A stretch of DNA of 64,000 bases from Bacillota bacterium (GCA_021793645.1 JAJYSJ010000013.1:19506-83505), one strand, 5' to 3'; positions 51,474-60,669 are shown, counted from the first letter of the stretch. Translations and numbers: made by a program. Notes: generated by a model not told the origin, from the letters alone.

Positions 51474-51872
51474 ATGCTGACCCTCGAACTACCACCACTC
51501 GGTCCGGCAGAACAGGAACTGGCGTTGAACGCGCTCGCGAATACTCTGGCGTGCGCCCTGGATGAGGCGCTTCTCTCGCGGGTCGGCGGCTTCCTCTGGC
51601 AAGATGCGCAGATCGAGGATCAGCCTGATCCGCCCGGAGCCGTTCCTTCCAACCGCTATGACCGCGCCGCCCTGCACCTCTACGTGCAGATCTGCACGCC
51701 GCGGCGTATCATCATGCCGCGCGAAGAGGCGCAGCATCTCATGGACCTGCTGGACGACTGTCTGAAGGTGGCGAGCCGCCTGCACGGCGGACGCCTATGG
51801 CCGATGATGCAGGAGAGCATCTGGCGCAGGCTGCGCGATACGCTCCAGGAGGACCTCGCCAAGGACGGCTAG
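51474..51872 (+). CDS. Hypothetical protein, 132 residues
   Basis: Starts at ATG 51474, with GGGGAG 13 nt upstream. Mostly helical, with a beta-rich middle ([20 protein letters not shown]). No membrane segment or known motif. Its TAG overlaps the stop of the convergent chemoreceptor gene. Codon pattern matches neighbours, so it is probably real. Confidence 0.6.
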   Translation: MLTLELPPLGPAEQELALNALANTLACALDEALLSRVGGFLWQDAQIEDQPDPPGAVPSNRYDRAALHLYVQICTPRRIIMPREEAQHLMDLLDDCLKVASRLHGGRLWPMMQESIWRRLRDTLQEDLAKDG

Positions 51873-53488
51873 CCATCCTCCTGCCAGCTGGCACAGATCG
51901 CACCGTAGCGCTGGCCAGCGACATACAGAGGCACGGAGAACAGTGTTGTCACGCCGCCGTCGTCGCGCAGGTACGTTCGCGCAAAGAAGGCAGGGCGGCG
52001 CTCGCTCAGCCGGATGCCTGCACGCTCGAAGTCGTTCCGTGTGGCCGGATGAGGCATGCGGTTGGCCGCAAGGCCGACGCGCGATGCGGCGATCACAACG
52101 GGCTCATCGTAAATCCGCTTTAGCCGGCTGTGCAAGTTATCCCGCGCGGGGTCACCTGTCCAGTCGGCGACATTCTTGCTGTTGTGGATGAAGCAATACG
52201 CGTTGAGATCGGCGGCGATGACGAAGAGGTAGCGCGGCGAGCGCTTCAGGTAGCGGTCGAGGATGTGCATCGACGCCTCGTCCAGCGCTTCCGAGTAGCG
52301 GGTCATGTACTTCGGCGGGTTGAATCCGTCCGGCGGTACGCGATCCACGTTGAACAGGCGCGCGAGGCTGCCTATGTGCTGGCCTTGAATTGGGACGTAA
52401 TGCAGATCGAGCGCATCCTCAGCCGTCAGCACCCCATCGCCGATCGCCTGAGCGAACAGAGCTTCGATGTCGGCGGCGCAGCCCTCCAGGTCGCTGCGGA
52501 CATCGTCCACGAACGTGCCGGCGTGCACCCGGCCCAGTACGCCATACCCGTTCTCGGCATCCGACGAAAGCTTCTCGGCCTGCTCCTCCAGCGCGCCGAT
52601 GGCACCCGAAAGCGCTTTGGATTCACCCCCCAAAGCGTGCAGCCGATCGGCGGCGTCGTGCAAGGAAGCCGTCTGCTGTTCGGTGCTCGCCGCGATGCGC
52701 TCGACGAGATCCGAGAATTCGCCGATGCCTTTTGCCACTCGCTCGACGGCGCGATCCGCCTGTTCCGTACGCTCCGACACTTCTCCGGCCAACTGGGCCG
52801 ACCGCTGCACCGCATCCGCCGTGACTTCGAGTTCCTCCTTCACGGCGGCAAGCAGCGTCGCAATTTCCTTGGTCGAAGACTGGGTCCGATCGGCGAGGCG
52901 TCGTACCTCGTCTGCGACGACACTGAAGCCGCGCCCGTGTTCGCCGGCCCTCGCAGCCTCGATTGCGGCGTTCAGCGACAAGAGGTTGGTCTGGCGGGCC
53001 ACGTCGGAGATCAACTCGCTCATCTGGCCGATGCGCCCAACGGTCTCGGACAGCTGTGCCATCAGGTGTTCGGCTTTGCGGACCGATTCGGCGATGGTAC
53101 GGCTGTCGCGCGTCGCCGCACCCAGCAGTTCGGCGCCCTCGCCTGACTCCTGTGTGATGCGCGCGCCGACCTGGGCGGCCAGCGTCGCGGATTGGGCGAT
53201 CTCTTGCGCAGCCTGCCGGGTTTGCCCGATCATCTCTGCAGAGATCTCGGCGTGCTCCCGCATGGCGTGGGCACCTTCCGCCACCTGCCCGATGTGCTGG
53301 GCCGTCCTGGTGGCACGGATTGCAACTCGTGCCGTCTGATGCGTGAAGTGCTGGACTGTCGCCTGCAGTTCTTCGAGCCAATGGTTCACGAACGAGGAGG
53401 CTGTGTCATCCTCGGGCAGCCGTACGGTCAGGTCCGGTTCTGCCTTGGTTCCATCGATGACTCTCAACAGCGGATCAAGCTCCGCCAC
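51869..53488 (-). CDS. Soluble methyl-accepting chemotaxis-type receptor with C-terminal sensor domain
   Basis: About 539 residues with no membrane segment. The signalling hairpin comes first: its tip region [20 protein letters not shown] with [20 protein letters not shown] is the universal MCP signature. The C-terminal 200 residues form a separate domain ([36 protein letters not shown]) like the sensor modules of soluble receptors. No chemotaxis genes are nearby. GTG 53488 behind GAGGAAGG is preferred over TTG 53515, which has no ribosome site. Confidence 0.88.
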   Translation of the reverse strand: MAELDPLLRVIDGTKAEPDLTVRLPEDDTASSFVNHWLEELQATVQHFTHQTARVAIRATRTAQHIGQVAEGAHAMREHAEISAEMIGQTRQAAQEIAQSATLAAQVGARITQESGEGAELLGAATRDSRTIAESVRKAEHLMAQLSETVGRIGQMSELISDVARQTNLLSLNAAIEAARAGEHGRGFSVVADEVRRLADRTQSSTKEIATLLAAVKEELEVTADAVQRSAQLAGEVSERTEQADRAVERVAKGIGEFSDLVERIAASTEQQTASLHDAADRLHALGGESKALSGAIGALEEQAEKLSSDAENGYGVLGRVHAGTFVDDVRSDLEGCAADIEALFAQAIGDGVLTAEDALDLHYVPIQGQHIGSLARLFNVDRVPPDGFNPPKYMTRYSEALDEASMHILDRYLKRSPRYLFVIAADLNAYCFIHNSKNVADWTGDPARDNLHSRLKRIYDEPVVIAASRVGLAANRMPHPATRNDFERAGIRLSERRPAFFARTYLRDDGGVTTLFSVPLYVAGQRYGAICASWQEDG

Positions 53489-53634
53489 AAGCACACCTTC
53501 CTCGAGACGTCGCAATGGACGTGTTCATTCGACAGATGCCGTGCCTGAACCCTTCCATTCGCCTCCAATCATGCGGAGTTCCATGCGAGGGGAATATGCG
53601 GCGCGAAACGAACTGGAAAACGGGAGGCCGAGAC

Positions 53635-54693
53635 GTGTCGCAGATCCCGGGCAATGGCGGTGCCGTGCAGTCCGTGCTCCGCTGGTACGATGAGGAGGGG
53701 CGCGACCTGCCCTGGCGGCAGGATCCACGTACGCCGTACCGAGTGCTGATCGCTGAGGCGATGCTGCAGCAGACGCGCGCGGAGACGGTGGCGCCGCGAT
53801 ACGAGGTGTTCCTGCAGCGCTTTCCCGATCTCCAAGCACTCGCGGCGGCTCCGCAGGACGAGGTGCTGCGCAGTTGGGAGGGGCTCGGCTATTACGCCAG
53901 AGCCCGCAACCTGCAGCGCTTGGCGCAGATGCTCACAGCCCAAGGCGGTGGACTGCCTGCGGACCGGGCTGCGTTGATCGGCCTGCCGGGGGTAGGCGAG
54001 TACATCGCGAGCGCCCTGCGCAGCTTCGCCTTCGGCATCCCTGATCCGCCGCTCGACGCGAACCTGCGCAGAATCGCGCTTCGCTACGCAGGGATCCCGG
54101 GCGACCCGCTGGACGCGGCCTCGGGCGCAGCGGCCAGGAAGCTGCTCGCGGACTGGTTTCAGATGGCTTCGCCAGCACAACTCGGGGATGCGCTGATGGA
54201 CCTCGGCGCGCGGGTCTGTACGGCCCGCCGACCGGACTGCGCAGTCTGCCCGCTGCAGGAAGGGTGCGCGGCTGTCGCAAGCGGTGCGCCCGAGGAGTTT
54301 GGTGTGCGGCGTCCGAAGGCAGCACCCAGGACTCGGCGCATCCTCGCCGCGCAGATCGTCTCGCCGCAGGGTCAGGCGTGGCGGCCGCGACCGGCAAAGG
54401 GCATGCTTGGGGGACTCTGGGAACCTCCGCACGTCCTCTCGGAAGAGGACGCTCCGAGCCTAGACGATCTGCGCGCGCAACTCGCCCAGTGGGGTGTGGA
54501 GTCGGCGGAGCCCGCGGGGGAGCGCTGGCCGCTGAAACACGTCTTCACGCACCAGGTGTGGGAAGGCGAAGTGATCCGCTTTGTCGTGCAGGCGGGGCCG
54601 CTTGTTCCCCCTGCGCGCTGGCTCGATGCCAGGTCGATCGCCCAAATTGCCGTGCCGCGGGCGTTCCGGACCGTGTTGGCAGGAGGGAAGTAG
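53635..54693 (+). CDS. mutY: A/G-specific adenine DNA glycosylase
   Basis: 352 residues from GTG 53635 (GGGAGG); ATG 53596 is a possible earlier start. It removes A mispaired with 8-oxoG. Motifs: catalytic Glu in LIAEAMLQQTRAETV, helix-hairpin-helix LIGLPGVGEYIASAL with catalytic Asp in PPLDANLRRIALRY, and the [4Fe-4S] cysteines in CTARRPDCAVCPLQEGC (C-x6-C-x2-C-x5-C). The C-terminal NUDIX-like recognition domain ends at LAGGK. Confidence 0.93.
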   Translation: MSQIPGNGGAVQSVLRWYDEEGRDLPWRQDPRTPYRVLIAEAMLQQTRAETVAPRYEVFLQRFPDLQALAAAPQDEVLRSWEGLGYYARARNLQRLAQMLTAQGGGLPADRAALIGLPGVGEYIASALRSFAFGIPDPPLDANLRRIALRYAGIPGDPLDAASGAAARKLLADWFQMASPAQLGDALMDLGARVCTARRPDCAVCPLQEGCAAVASGAPEEFGVRRPKAAPRTRRILAAQIVSPQGQAWRPRPAKGMLGGLWEPPHVLSEEDAPSLDDLRAQLAQWGVESAEPAGERWPLKHVFTHQVWEGEVIRFVVQAGPLVPPARWLDARSIAQIAVPRAFRTVLAGGK

Positions 54694-54694
54694 C

Positions 54695-55012
54695 ATGGAG
54701 ATGGGACAGTTCCAGGCGGCTGTCGAGGTCTGGATCGGGCAGAACGGCGGCTACTGGACTCCAGCCGAGAACCTTGGCCGGCTGATGGAGGAGATCGGAG
54801 AGATCGCACGGCATGTGAACGCGCAAGCCGGGCGAAAGGCTCTGCCACCAGATGCGGAACCGGTCGCCGGCGAAATCGGAGATGCACTTTTCGTACTGGC
54901 CGCGCTGGCGGCTCAGCTTGGCACGAGCCTGCCGGCAGCGGCGGACGCGGTACTGCGCAAGCAGGCGGCACGCGGGTCCGGTACAGGAAAGCCGCAAGCC
55001 AAAGAGAAGTGA
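54695..55012 (+). CDS. MazG-type nucleotide pyrophosphohydrolase
   Basis: 105 residues. Acidic metal motif LMEEIGEIARHV and GEIGDALFVLAALA (ExxE...ExxD pattern). Single-domain MazG, possibly cleaning damaged (d)NTPs; this fits its place directly behind mutY (1 bp gap, AGGAGGG upstream). Confidence 0.88.
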   Translation: MEMGQFQAAVEVWIGQNGGYWTPAENLGRLMEEIGEIARHVNAQAGRKALPPDAEPVAGEIGDALFVLAALAAQLGTSLPAAADAVLRKQAARGSGTGKPQAKEK

Positions 55013-55051
55013 CACAGAACTAAGGAAAACACTCGGTGGGAGGCGGCTGCG

Positions 55052-57034
55052 GTGGCAGACGACGCAAGCGCGTTCGCAAGCCTCGAGATCGCATGGCGGC
55101 CAAACGAGAGCATGGCAAGCGAAAGCGTCCTGGGGCGGCTGTTGCGGGAGACGGGGCTGCCCGATGCGGCTGCGCTGGGGCAGCGGGCAGCTGCCGAACC
55201 CGCCTGGTTCTGGGACCTTGCGGTGCGCTCGCTGCAGATTGCGTTCCAGCAGCCCTACAAGGAGGTGCTGGACCTCTCGGAAGGACCGGAATTCCCGCGC
55301 TGGTTCCGCGGCGGCGCCTTCAACGTGGCGCACGCCGGCATTGACGTACACGCTGCAGGGCCATTGGGCGACGCAACCGCCCTTGACTGGGAAGGAGAGG
55401 ACGGGGTGCGGGCGCGCTACAGCTTCAAGGAGCTGAAGGACGCGGTGGACCGCGCCGCTGCGGGACTCCACTCGCTGGGCATCGGCGCAGGGGATGCCGT
55501 GGGGATCTACCTGCCGATGTTGCCGGAGACGATGATCGCCGCCTACGCGATCGCCAAGATCGGAGCGATCCTCGTACCGACGTTCTCCGGCTATGGTGCT
55601 CCGGCAGTCGCGGCAAGGCTGCAGGACGCCCAGGCCCGCCTGCTGATCACCGCAGACGGTTTTTTGCGCCGCGGCAAGCCAGTGGCGATGAAAGAGGTGG
55701 CGGATGCGGCGGCCGCACTCTCGCCCACGGTCGAGAAGGTGCTAGTAGTGCGCCGCCTCGGGCGTGAGATTCCTTGGCAGGAGGGGCGCGACGTCGACTG
55801 GCAGCAGATGGTCTTGGGCGCTCAACCGGGGCTGCAGACGCCGGAGTTGGACCCGGAGACGACCTTTATGATCATCTACACTTCAGGCACGACCGGCCGC
55901 CCCAAGGGCGCCGTGCATGCCCACTGCGGCTTTCCAATCAAGGCGGCGCAGGACCTTGGGCATGCGTTCGACCTGCGTCCGGGAGACCTTCTCTTCTGGT
56001 TTACCGATATGGGATGGATGATGGGGCCGTGGGCAATCTTTGGCGCACCGCTCCTGGGAGCGGGCGTGATGCTGTACGAGGGGACGCCGGACTACCCCGG
56101 TCCGGACCGGCTCTGGAAGATGATCGCCGAGCACGGTGTGACGCACTTCGGCATCTCACCGACTGCGGTGCGGGCGCTGATGCCGCACGGCGCAGCGCCT
56201 GTACAGCGCTGGCCGATGCCGCGGCTGCGCGTGCTCGGCTCCTCCGGCGAACCTTGGAACGTGGAGCCTTGGCGTTTCTTCTTTGACGTCGTCGGTGGCG
56301 GCAAGCTTCCGATCATCAACTACTCCGGCGGAACGGAGATCTCAGGCGGCATTGTCGGCTGCTTTGTCACCGAGCCGATCAAGCCGTGCTCCTTCCGCGG
56401 GCCCATCCCAGGCATCGCGGCAGACGTCGTTGACGAGACAGGCCGCAGCGTGCGCGGGGCGGTTGGAGAGCTTGTGCTGCGCGGCGTCTGGCCGGGCATG
56501 ACGCGCGGCTTCTGGCATGATCGCGAGCGCTATCTCGACACCTACTTCCGCCGCTTGCCAGGGCTTTGGTACCACGGAGACTTCGCGTACGTGGACGAGG
56601 ATGGCTTCTGGTATATCCTCGGGCGTTCTGACGACACGATCAAGGTGGCGGGAAAGCGCGTCGGGCCGGCCGAGGTGGAGTCGGCGCTCGTGTCGCACGC
56701 TGCGGTGCGCGAGGCGATGGCGATCGGGCTACCGGACCCGCTGAAGGGCGAGGTGATCGGCTGCTTCTGCGTGCTGGCGGACCTCACCAACGGCTCCGAG
56801 AGACTGCGCGAGGAATTGGCTCAGGCAGTCACGGCCGTACTCGGGAAATCCCTAAAACCCTCAGTGATAGCATTTGTTACGGAACTGCCGCGAACGCGCA
56901 ACGGGAAGATCCTGCGCCGGCTCGCGCGGCAAGCCTACATTGGAGAGCAGCTCGGTGACCAGAGTGCGCTCGAGAATCCGCAGGCATTGCAGGAGATCGC
57001 GGCGGTCCATGGACAAGGTCCGGCCGGTCGCTGA
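55052..57034 (+). CDS. AMP-forming acyl-CoA synthetase (acetyl/propionyl-CoA synthetase-like)
   Basis: 660 residues from GTG 55052. ANL superfamily motifs in order: IIYTSGTTGRPKGAVHAHCG (P-loop), FTDMGWMMGPW, INYSGGTEISGGIVGC (A5-like), WYHGDFAYVDEDGFWYILGR, SDDTIKVAGKRVGPAEVES (hinge) and RTRNGKILRRLAR with the acetylatable lysine. Length and the N-terminal cap resemble Acs-type enzymes. Substrate may be acetate or another short acid. Fourth gene downstream of mutY-mazG on the same strand. Confidence 0.9.
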   Translation: MADDASAFASLEIAWRPNESMASESVLGRLLRETGLPDAAALGQRAAAEPAWFWDLAVRSLQIAFQQPYKEVLDLSEGPEFPRWFRGGAFNVAHAGIDVHAAGPLGDATALDWEGEDGVRARYSFKELKDAVDRAAAGLHSLGIGAGDAVGIYLPMLPETMIAAYAIAKIGAILVPTFSGYGAPAVAARLQDAQARLLITADGFLRRGKPVAMKEVADAAAALSPTVEKVLVVRRLGREIPWQEGRDVDWQQMVLGAQPGLQTPELDPETTFMIIYTSGTTGRPKGAVHAHCGFPIKAAQDLGHAFDLRPGDLLFWFTDMGWMMGPWAIFGAPLLGAGVMLYEGTPDYPGPDRLWKMIAEHGVTHFGISPTAVRALMPHGAAPVQRWPMPRLRVLGSSGEPWNVEPWRFFFDVVGGGKLPIINYSGGTEISGGIVGCFVTEPIKPCSFRGPIPGIAADVVDETGRSVRGAVGELVLRGVWPGMTRGFWHDRERYLDTYFRRLPGLWYHGDFAYVDEDGFWYILGRSDDTIKVAGKRVGPAEVESALVSHAAVREAMAIGLPDPLKGEVIGCFCVLADLTNGSERLREELAQAVTAVLGKSLKPSVIAFVTELPRTRNGKILRRLARQAYIGEQLGDQSALENPQALQEIAAVHGQGPAGR

Positions 57035-57063
57035 ATTCAACGGGTCCTTTCGACAAGATCAGT

Positions 57064-57120
57064 CCGTTCGGCCCCATGGACGAGGGTACGGCTATGCCGA
57101 CCGTCCATGGGGCCGAACGG
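57064..57120. repeat. Long inverted repeat behind the synthetase gene
   Basis: Perfect 18-bp arms CCGTTCGGCCCCATGGAC (57064-57081) and its complement (57103-57120). The 21-nt loop contains a further CGGC-TAT-GCCG stem. No U-tract. Either an mRNA 3' structure or a leader element of the next gene. Confidence 0.85.
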
Positions 57121-57198
57121 CACTTCTGCGGCCAGGTGCCGCAGCGCATGATCGGTTCGTTCGGGACGAGCACTCATTTCACGGGAGGCGCAGAAACG

Positions 57199-57786
57199 TT
57201 GTTCAACCTCGTTCGCAGCACCAGGCTCGCAACTGTCGCTGTCGCGGCCATCTCGCTCACGGCGCTCCTTGGCGGCTGCGGCCAGCAGTCGGCCGCGGGA
57301 AAGGCGAGCGCAGCAGCTCCCGCGGTTCACTACCACTTCTACATGAACGTGGTAACCGGCGGCATGACCGGCAAGCCGGGCTGGCCGCAGTTCCTTCCCG
57401 GCAACTTCACGCTGCCTGCGAACGCCGACGTCACTGTCACGGTAACGAGTTTTGACGACGGAGCGGCGCCTGTTCCTGCCGTCTACGGCAAGGTTTCCGG
57501 CACTGTCGGCAACGCCGAGACGGTAAACGGACAAAGCGTCTCGACGGTTGACCCGCAGCAGGTCGCGCACACCTTTACGGTGTCGGGACTGAAGCTGAAC
57601 GTGCCGATCCCTGTCGCGGCCAGCGCGCAGAGCCCGAGCGTCGTAACGTTTACGTTTCACACCCCGAAGGCAGGCACGTACACTTGGCAGTGCGAAGCGC
57701 CGTGCGGAAGCGGCACGGCCGGCTGGGGCGGACCGATGGCTACGAGCGGCTACATGACGGGTACGATGACCATCTCGAACAACTGA
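57199..57786 (+). CDS. Cupredoxin-fold lipoprotein with CuA-like CxxxC loop, copy 1
   Basis: 195 residues from TTG 57199 (GGGAGG upstream). Lipobox LLGGC, short Ala/Ser linker, then a beta-sandwich domain. Candidate metal residues are the His in AHTFTVSGLKLNVPIP, two Cys in TYTWQCEAPCG and Met in WGGPM or GYM. The order H...CxxxCG...M copies the CuA site of cytochrome oxidase subunit II, except that the His normally found between the second Cys and the Met is replaced by a Gly/Trp-rich stretch. It probably carries electrons or copper on the outer membrane face. Paralogue of the next gene. Confidence 0.75.
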   Translation: MFNLVRSTRLATVAVAAISLTALLGGCGQQSAAGKASAAAPAVHYHFYMNVVTGGMTGKPGWPQFLPGNFTLPANADVTVTVTSFDDGAAPVPAVYGKVSGTVGNAETVNGQSVSTVDPQQVAHTFTVSGLKLNVPIPVAASAQSPSVVTFTFHTPKAGTYTWQCEAPCGSGTAGWGGPMATSGYMTGTMTISNN

Positions 57787-57814
57787 ACGGCGCCTGTCGC
57801 GACAGGCGAGCGGG

Positions 57815-57856
57815 ACCGGGCCGGGTGTGCGGTGCGCCCGGCCCGGTTGGTCATTT
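57815..57856 (+). terminator. Terminator behind copy 1
   Basis: ACCGGGCCGGG / CCCGGCCCGGT with an 11-nt loop, then TGGTCATTTT. A perfect 18-bp palindrome (57791-57808) precedes it. Confidence 0.8.
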
Positions 57857-58056
57857 TGTGCCCATCTCGTCCGACGCGGCTGGCAGACGGCTACGCCGCG
57901 GTGGACAAATGGACCTATCTGCGTCGTATGGTCACTCGGACCACGACCCCTACTGACGGTCCTATTTGGGGCCGATTGCCCCTCCATGCGAAGAGTGGTC
58001 GCCTGCGACAATGAACCCGTCAGTAAGGAGATTTGTTTCGAGGGGGATGCATCAAA

Positions 58057-58659
58057 ATGATGAAGAACATTAGCGGACTCAGCCGCATCGCGGCAGCGAC
58101 CGCGACCCTTGGCCTAATTGGCTTCCTTGCCGCAGGCTGCGGTCAGCAGACGGCGGTCGGCAACGCCAGCGCGGCACCGCCGACCCCGGCACCGACAAAG
58201 GTCAGCCTCGACTGGCAGGTCGTGAACGGCGGCAACGCGCAGCACCCAGACTGGCCGTTCTTCTCGGCAGACGGCACGAACCCGTTCCCGGCGACGGTCA
58301 ACCTTCCGGCGAATGCGGACGTCACGCTCACGATCAAGAATGCTGACGATGGCGCCGACGCGGTTCCCGCCGCCTACGGCAAGGTCACCGGCACGGTCGG
58401 CAACGTTGAGACGGTTGCCGGAAAGACGATCAGTTCGCTGAATGCGACCAACCAAGTGTCGCACACCTTCACGATTTCGGGCCTCGGACTGAACATTCCG
58501 CTGCCCGCCTCGAGCACCGTTACGGTCACCTTCCACACGCCGTCGAAGTCCGGGGACTACACCTGGCAGTGCTTTGTGCCCTGCGGCACCGGTTCGGACG
58601 GCTGGGGCGGCCCGATGGTTACTGCTGGCTGGATGACCGGCACCGTCCACATCCAGTAA
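58057..58659 (+). CDS. Cupredoxin-fold lipoprotein with CuA-like CxxxC loop, copy 2
   Basis: 200 residues from ATG 58057 (GAGGGGGATG upstream). Lipobox FLAAGC, Ala/Pro linker. It shares with copy 1 the blocks VNLPANADVTLTI, VPAAYGKVTGTVGNVETV, HTFTISGLGLNIPLP and YTWQCFVPCG, followed by the same GWGGPM and GWMTG. The ligand set is again His, Cys, Cys, Met without the second His. Its own terminator and the terminator of copy 1 make the two genes separate transcription units. Tandem duplication with divergence is evident. Confidence 0.75.
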   Translation: MMKNISGLSRIAAATATLGLIGFLAAGCGQQTAVGNASAAPPTPAPTKVSLDWQVVNGGNAQHPDWPFFSADGTNPFPATVNLPANADVTLTIKNADDGADAVPAAYGKVTGTVGNVETVAGKTISSLNATNQVSHTFTISGLGLNIPLPASSTVTVTFHTPSKSGDYTWQCFVPCGTGSDGWGGPMVTAGWMTGTVHIQ

Positions 58660-58676
58660 CGAAAGAAGCAACTATC

Positions 58677-58710
58677 GCGGGAGCGGCGATCGCCGCTCCC
58701 GCTTTCTTGT
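58677..58710 (+). terminator. Terminator behind copy 2
   Basis: Palindromic stem GCGGGAGCGGCGA / TCGCCGCTCCCGC, then TTTCTTGT. A group II intron fragment begins at the end of its T-tract. Confidence 0.88.
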
Positions 58711-58812
58711 GCGCCCGGCATGGGTGAATGACCTGGGGGTGCAAGTCCCCTGCGGGGCCTGGTCGTGGCAACCGCAAGCAAAGGCAAGGGTATCCGCCGT
58801 GAGGCTACCACA
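58709..58812 (+). mobile_element. 5' fragment of a group II intron
   Basis: Starts with the intron 5' consensus GTGCGCCCGGCATGGGTG and continues with domain I features (GGGGGTGCAAGTCCCC, AAGGCAAGGGTATCCGCCGT and GAGG). Sequence similarity fades after about 58812. No domain V, no reverse transcriptase. The start lies directly behind a rho-independent terminator, the insertion site preferred by class C introns. Confidence 0.75.
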
Positions 58813-59136
58813 TGCATGCAGGTCGCCATGCGCGACTGCGGAAACTGCGGCAAATCGCGACGTGGTCGCCATGGCCGTGCGTCGCGATGGAGTCTGGTTG
58901 GGCGCAATGCGAAGAGTGGCAAGTGCTCCGAGCAGCGCGGCGGAGTTGCCTTTTGCCCGCTTCGATTCAATGCGTCCTGGCCCGCAGCAACACATAGCAG
59001 TTGTTAAAGACTGCCGGCTGTCGTCCCAGACCGCAAGCGCTCCGTCGATGAGGTGGTGGATGCTGTAGGACATCGCGAGCCTTTTACCGACGATGGCGTG
59101 TCCCCTGCCCAACACAGTGGACCGGGCGAGAGCAAC
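58813..59136. other. Gene-free stretch
   Basis: Between the intron fragment and the next minus-strand operon I see no supported gene. A minus-strand frame (58672-59115) overlaps the intron fragment in antisense and is not convincing. Confidence 0.45.
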
Positions 59137-59751
59137 TCAGGGGGCTCGCGTGGCAAGGAAGTAAGAGAGCAGCAGCCCCAGCCCGTAGCCGAACGGTACG
59201 CTGCCGAAGAGGAGGAGCGGTGAGGGCCCGAGCGTCCATAGACCCAGCAGGAGCGCGAGGCCGATGCCACCGCTCCAAAGGCTCCTGTGCAGCCACACAT
59301 CAAGGTCGTGTGCTGTGGGCGGCGCAGCCGGCACGGCGAGGTAGAGCTCGCCCAGCCGGATCAGGCCGACAAAGAGCGGGATGAGGCCTGCGAGCAGCAG
59401 GGGGCCGACGCCGAGCGGCAGGAGGCCTAAGGCGATGCCGAAGCCGATGCCGATCAGACGGCCGACCCGGGCCAGCGGGTGGTAGAGGGACGGGTCGTAG
59501 CGGTTGCGGTAGGGCGGGTAGCGGTACGGATCGTCGTAGGCGTAGGGAGGCACCTGCGGGGGAGCATCCCCGACGGACGAGGCGGCGTCCGCCGCCTGCG
59601 GGTAGGGCGGGCGCGAAAGGTAGGCCATCCGTTCGCGGTGGCGGAAGTACAGCACGACGATGATGATCGCAGGAATGGCGACCACGAACAGGACCGGTAG
59701 CAGCACCGCCAGGTAGGCGACGCCAAGTACGGACTGGGGAAGGTTGGCCAT
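59137..59751 (-). CDS. Multi-pass membrane protein of unknown function
   Basis: 204 residues from ATG 59751 (AAGGAGG, 8 nt). One N-terminal hydrophobic helix (AYLAVLLPVLFVVAIPAIII), a Tyr/Pro/Arg-rich cytosolic loop (YAYDDPYRYPPYRNRYDPSL) and about four more helices rich in Leu/Gly. It resembles small envelope-stress membrane proteins (DUF6249-like) found with DUF4097 genes. It lies 13 bp behind the DUF4097 gene. Confidence 0.65.
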   Translation of the reverse strand: MANLPQSVLGVAYLAVLLPVLFVVAIPAIIIVVLYFRHRERMAYLSRPPYPQAADAASSVGDAPPQVPPYAYDDPYRYPPYRNRYDPSLYHPLARVGRLIGIGFGIALGLLPLGVGPLLLAGLIPLFVGLIRLGELYLAVPAAPPTAHDLDVWLHRSLWSGGIGLALLLGLWTLGPSPLLLFGSVPFGYGLGLLLSYFLATRAP

Positions 59752-59764
59752 GTGCGTCGCCTCC

Positions 59765-60643
59765 TTAGAACTGGTCGATGCTGACGGGACCCATCTGGTC
59801 GGACACGTTGAGGTACCCTGGCTTGCCTTGTCCGACGGTGCCGGAGAACGAGCCGCCACCGCCACGGCGCAGTCCCGGGAAGGCCGACGAGAACTGTCCC
59901 ATCTGCACGCTCCCCTGCACTGTGAGACGGCCGTGCGGCGAGATCGCGAGGTCGACGGCACCCATGTCCGCGCGCACCGTCGCCGCGAGTCCAGGGTCTC
60001 CCGCAAAGCTGATCGCGCCCATGTCGGCCGTCAGCGAGAGGGGTCCAGTGATCGTCGCCTGCTGCACGTTGATGGCCCCCATACTGTCATGTGCCGTCAG
60101 CGCGCCGCGGAAGTTCTGTACGTTTAGCGCGCCCGCCTGCAGCGTCGCCGAGAGGTTCGAGAAGTCTCCTTGCACCGACATCGCGCCGGCGTCGATCTGG
60201 GCCGACACCGAAAGCCCGCCGGGGATGGTGACATCGAGGTGGTTGACGTTCGCCCCGAAGTTGACCACGTTGCCCTGCGGCTGGAAGTGGATCGTCAGCA
60301 CGCCGTCCTGCAGCGCGGTGCGCACCGCCTGGTCCGGGCTTCCCGGGACCGTCCAGTGCAGGTGGATGCTGCTCGCGGCCATCGTCGACAGCGCGACGCT
60401 GCCGAGCGGCGCATCGATCTGCACCTCGCGCACTCCTGTCGCCGGGAGGGTCCGCGCGGCGGATTTGCCTTGTGCGAAGGAGATGCCCTGCACGCCGACG
60501 CTGCCGATGCGGATCGGCATTGCGGGCAGGCGCCAAGCAGCGATGGGACGGATCGAGAGGAAGATCGCCGCGAGAGCGGCCGCTGCGGCCACGAATGCGA
60601 TGATGGCGACAGATCTGCGGTTGATGGTCTGCCCCTCCTTCAC
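59765..60643 (-). CDS. DUF4097-type beta-helix protein with membrane anchor
   Basis: 292 residues. N-terminal anchor (SVAIIAFVAAAAALAAIFLS), then repeated beta strands of the DUF4097 type: VQIDAPLGSVALSTM, DVTIPGGLSVSAQIDAGAMS, VQGDFSNLSATLQAGALNVQ and related lines, a right-handed helix-like stack. Such proteins accompany envelope-stress regulators (LiaG/YvlB type) in Firmicutes. The start is uncertain: GTG 60643 is annotated, yet the strong AAGGAGGGG lies inside the gene, a few bases before an ATC codon. Confidence 0.75.
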   Translation of the reverse strand: MKEGQTINRRSVAIIAFVAAAAALAAIFLSIRPIAAWRLPAMPIRIGSVGVQGISFAQGKSAARTLPATGVREVQIDAPLGSVALSTMAASSIHLHWTVPGSPDQAVRTALQDGVLTIHFQPQGNVVNFGANVNHLDVTIPGGLSVSAQIDAGAMSVQGDFSNLSATLQAGALNVQNFRGALTAHDSMGAINVQQATITGPLSLTADMGAISFAGDPGLAATVRADMGAVDLAISPHGRLTVQGSVQMGQFSSAFPGLRRGGGGSFSGTVGQGKPGYLNVSDQMGPVSIDQF

Positions 60644-60669
60644 CTTGCTGGACCCGCTCGGGTCGGTAA

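Noticed and set aside
53515..53634. Longer N-terminus for MutY from ATG 53515
   Set aside because: The extension (with several Cys) is not MutY-like and overlaps the chemoreceptor start region; GTG 53635 has a far better ribosome site.
58672..59115. 147-residue minus-strand protein
   Set aside because: It covers the group II intron fragment and a terminator in antisense, has no convincing ribosome site and no recognisable family.
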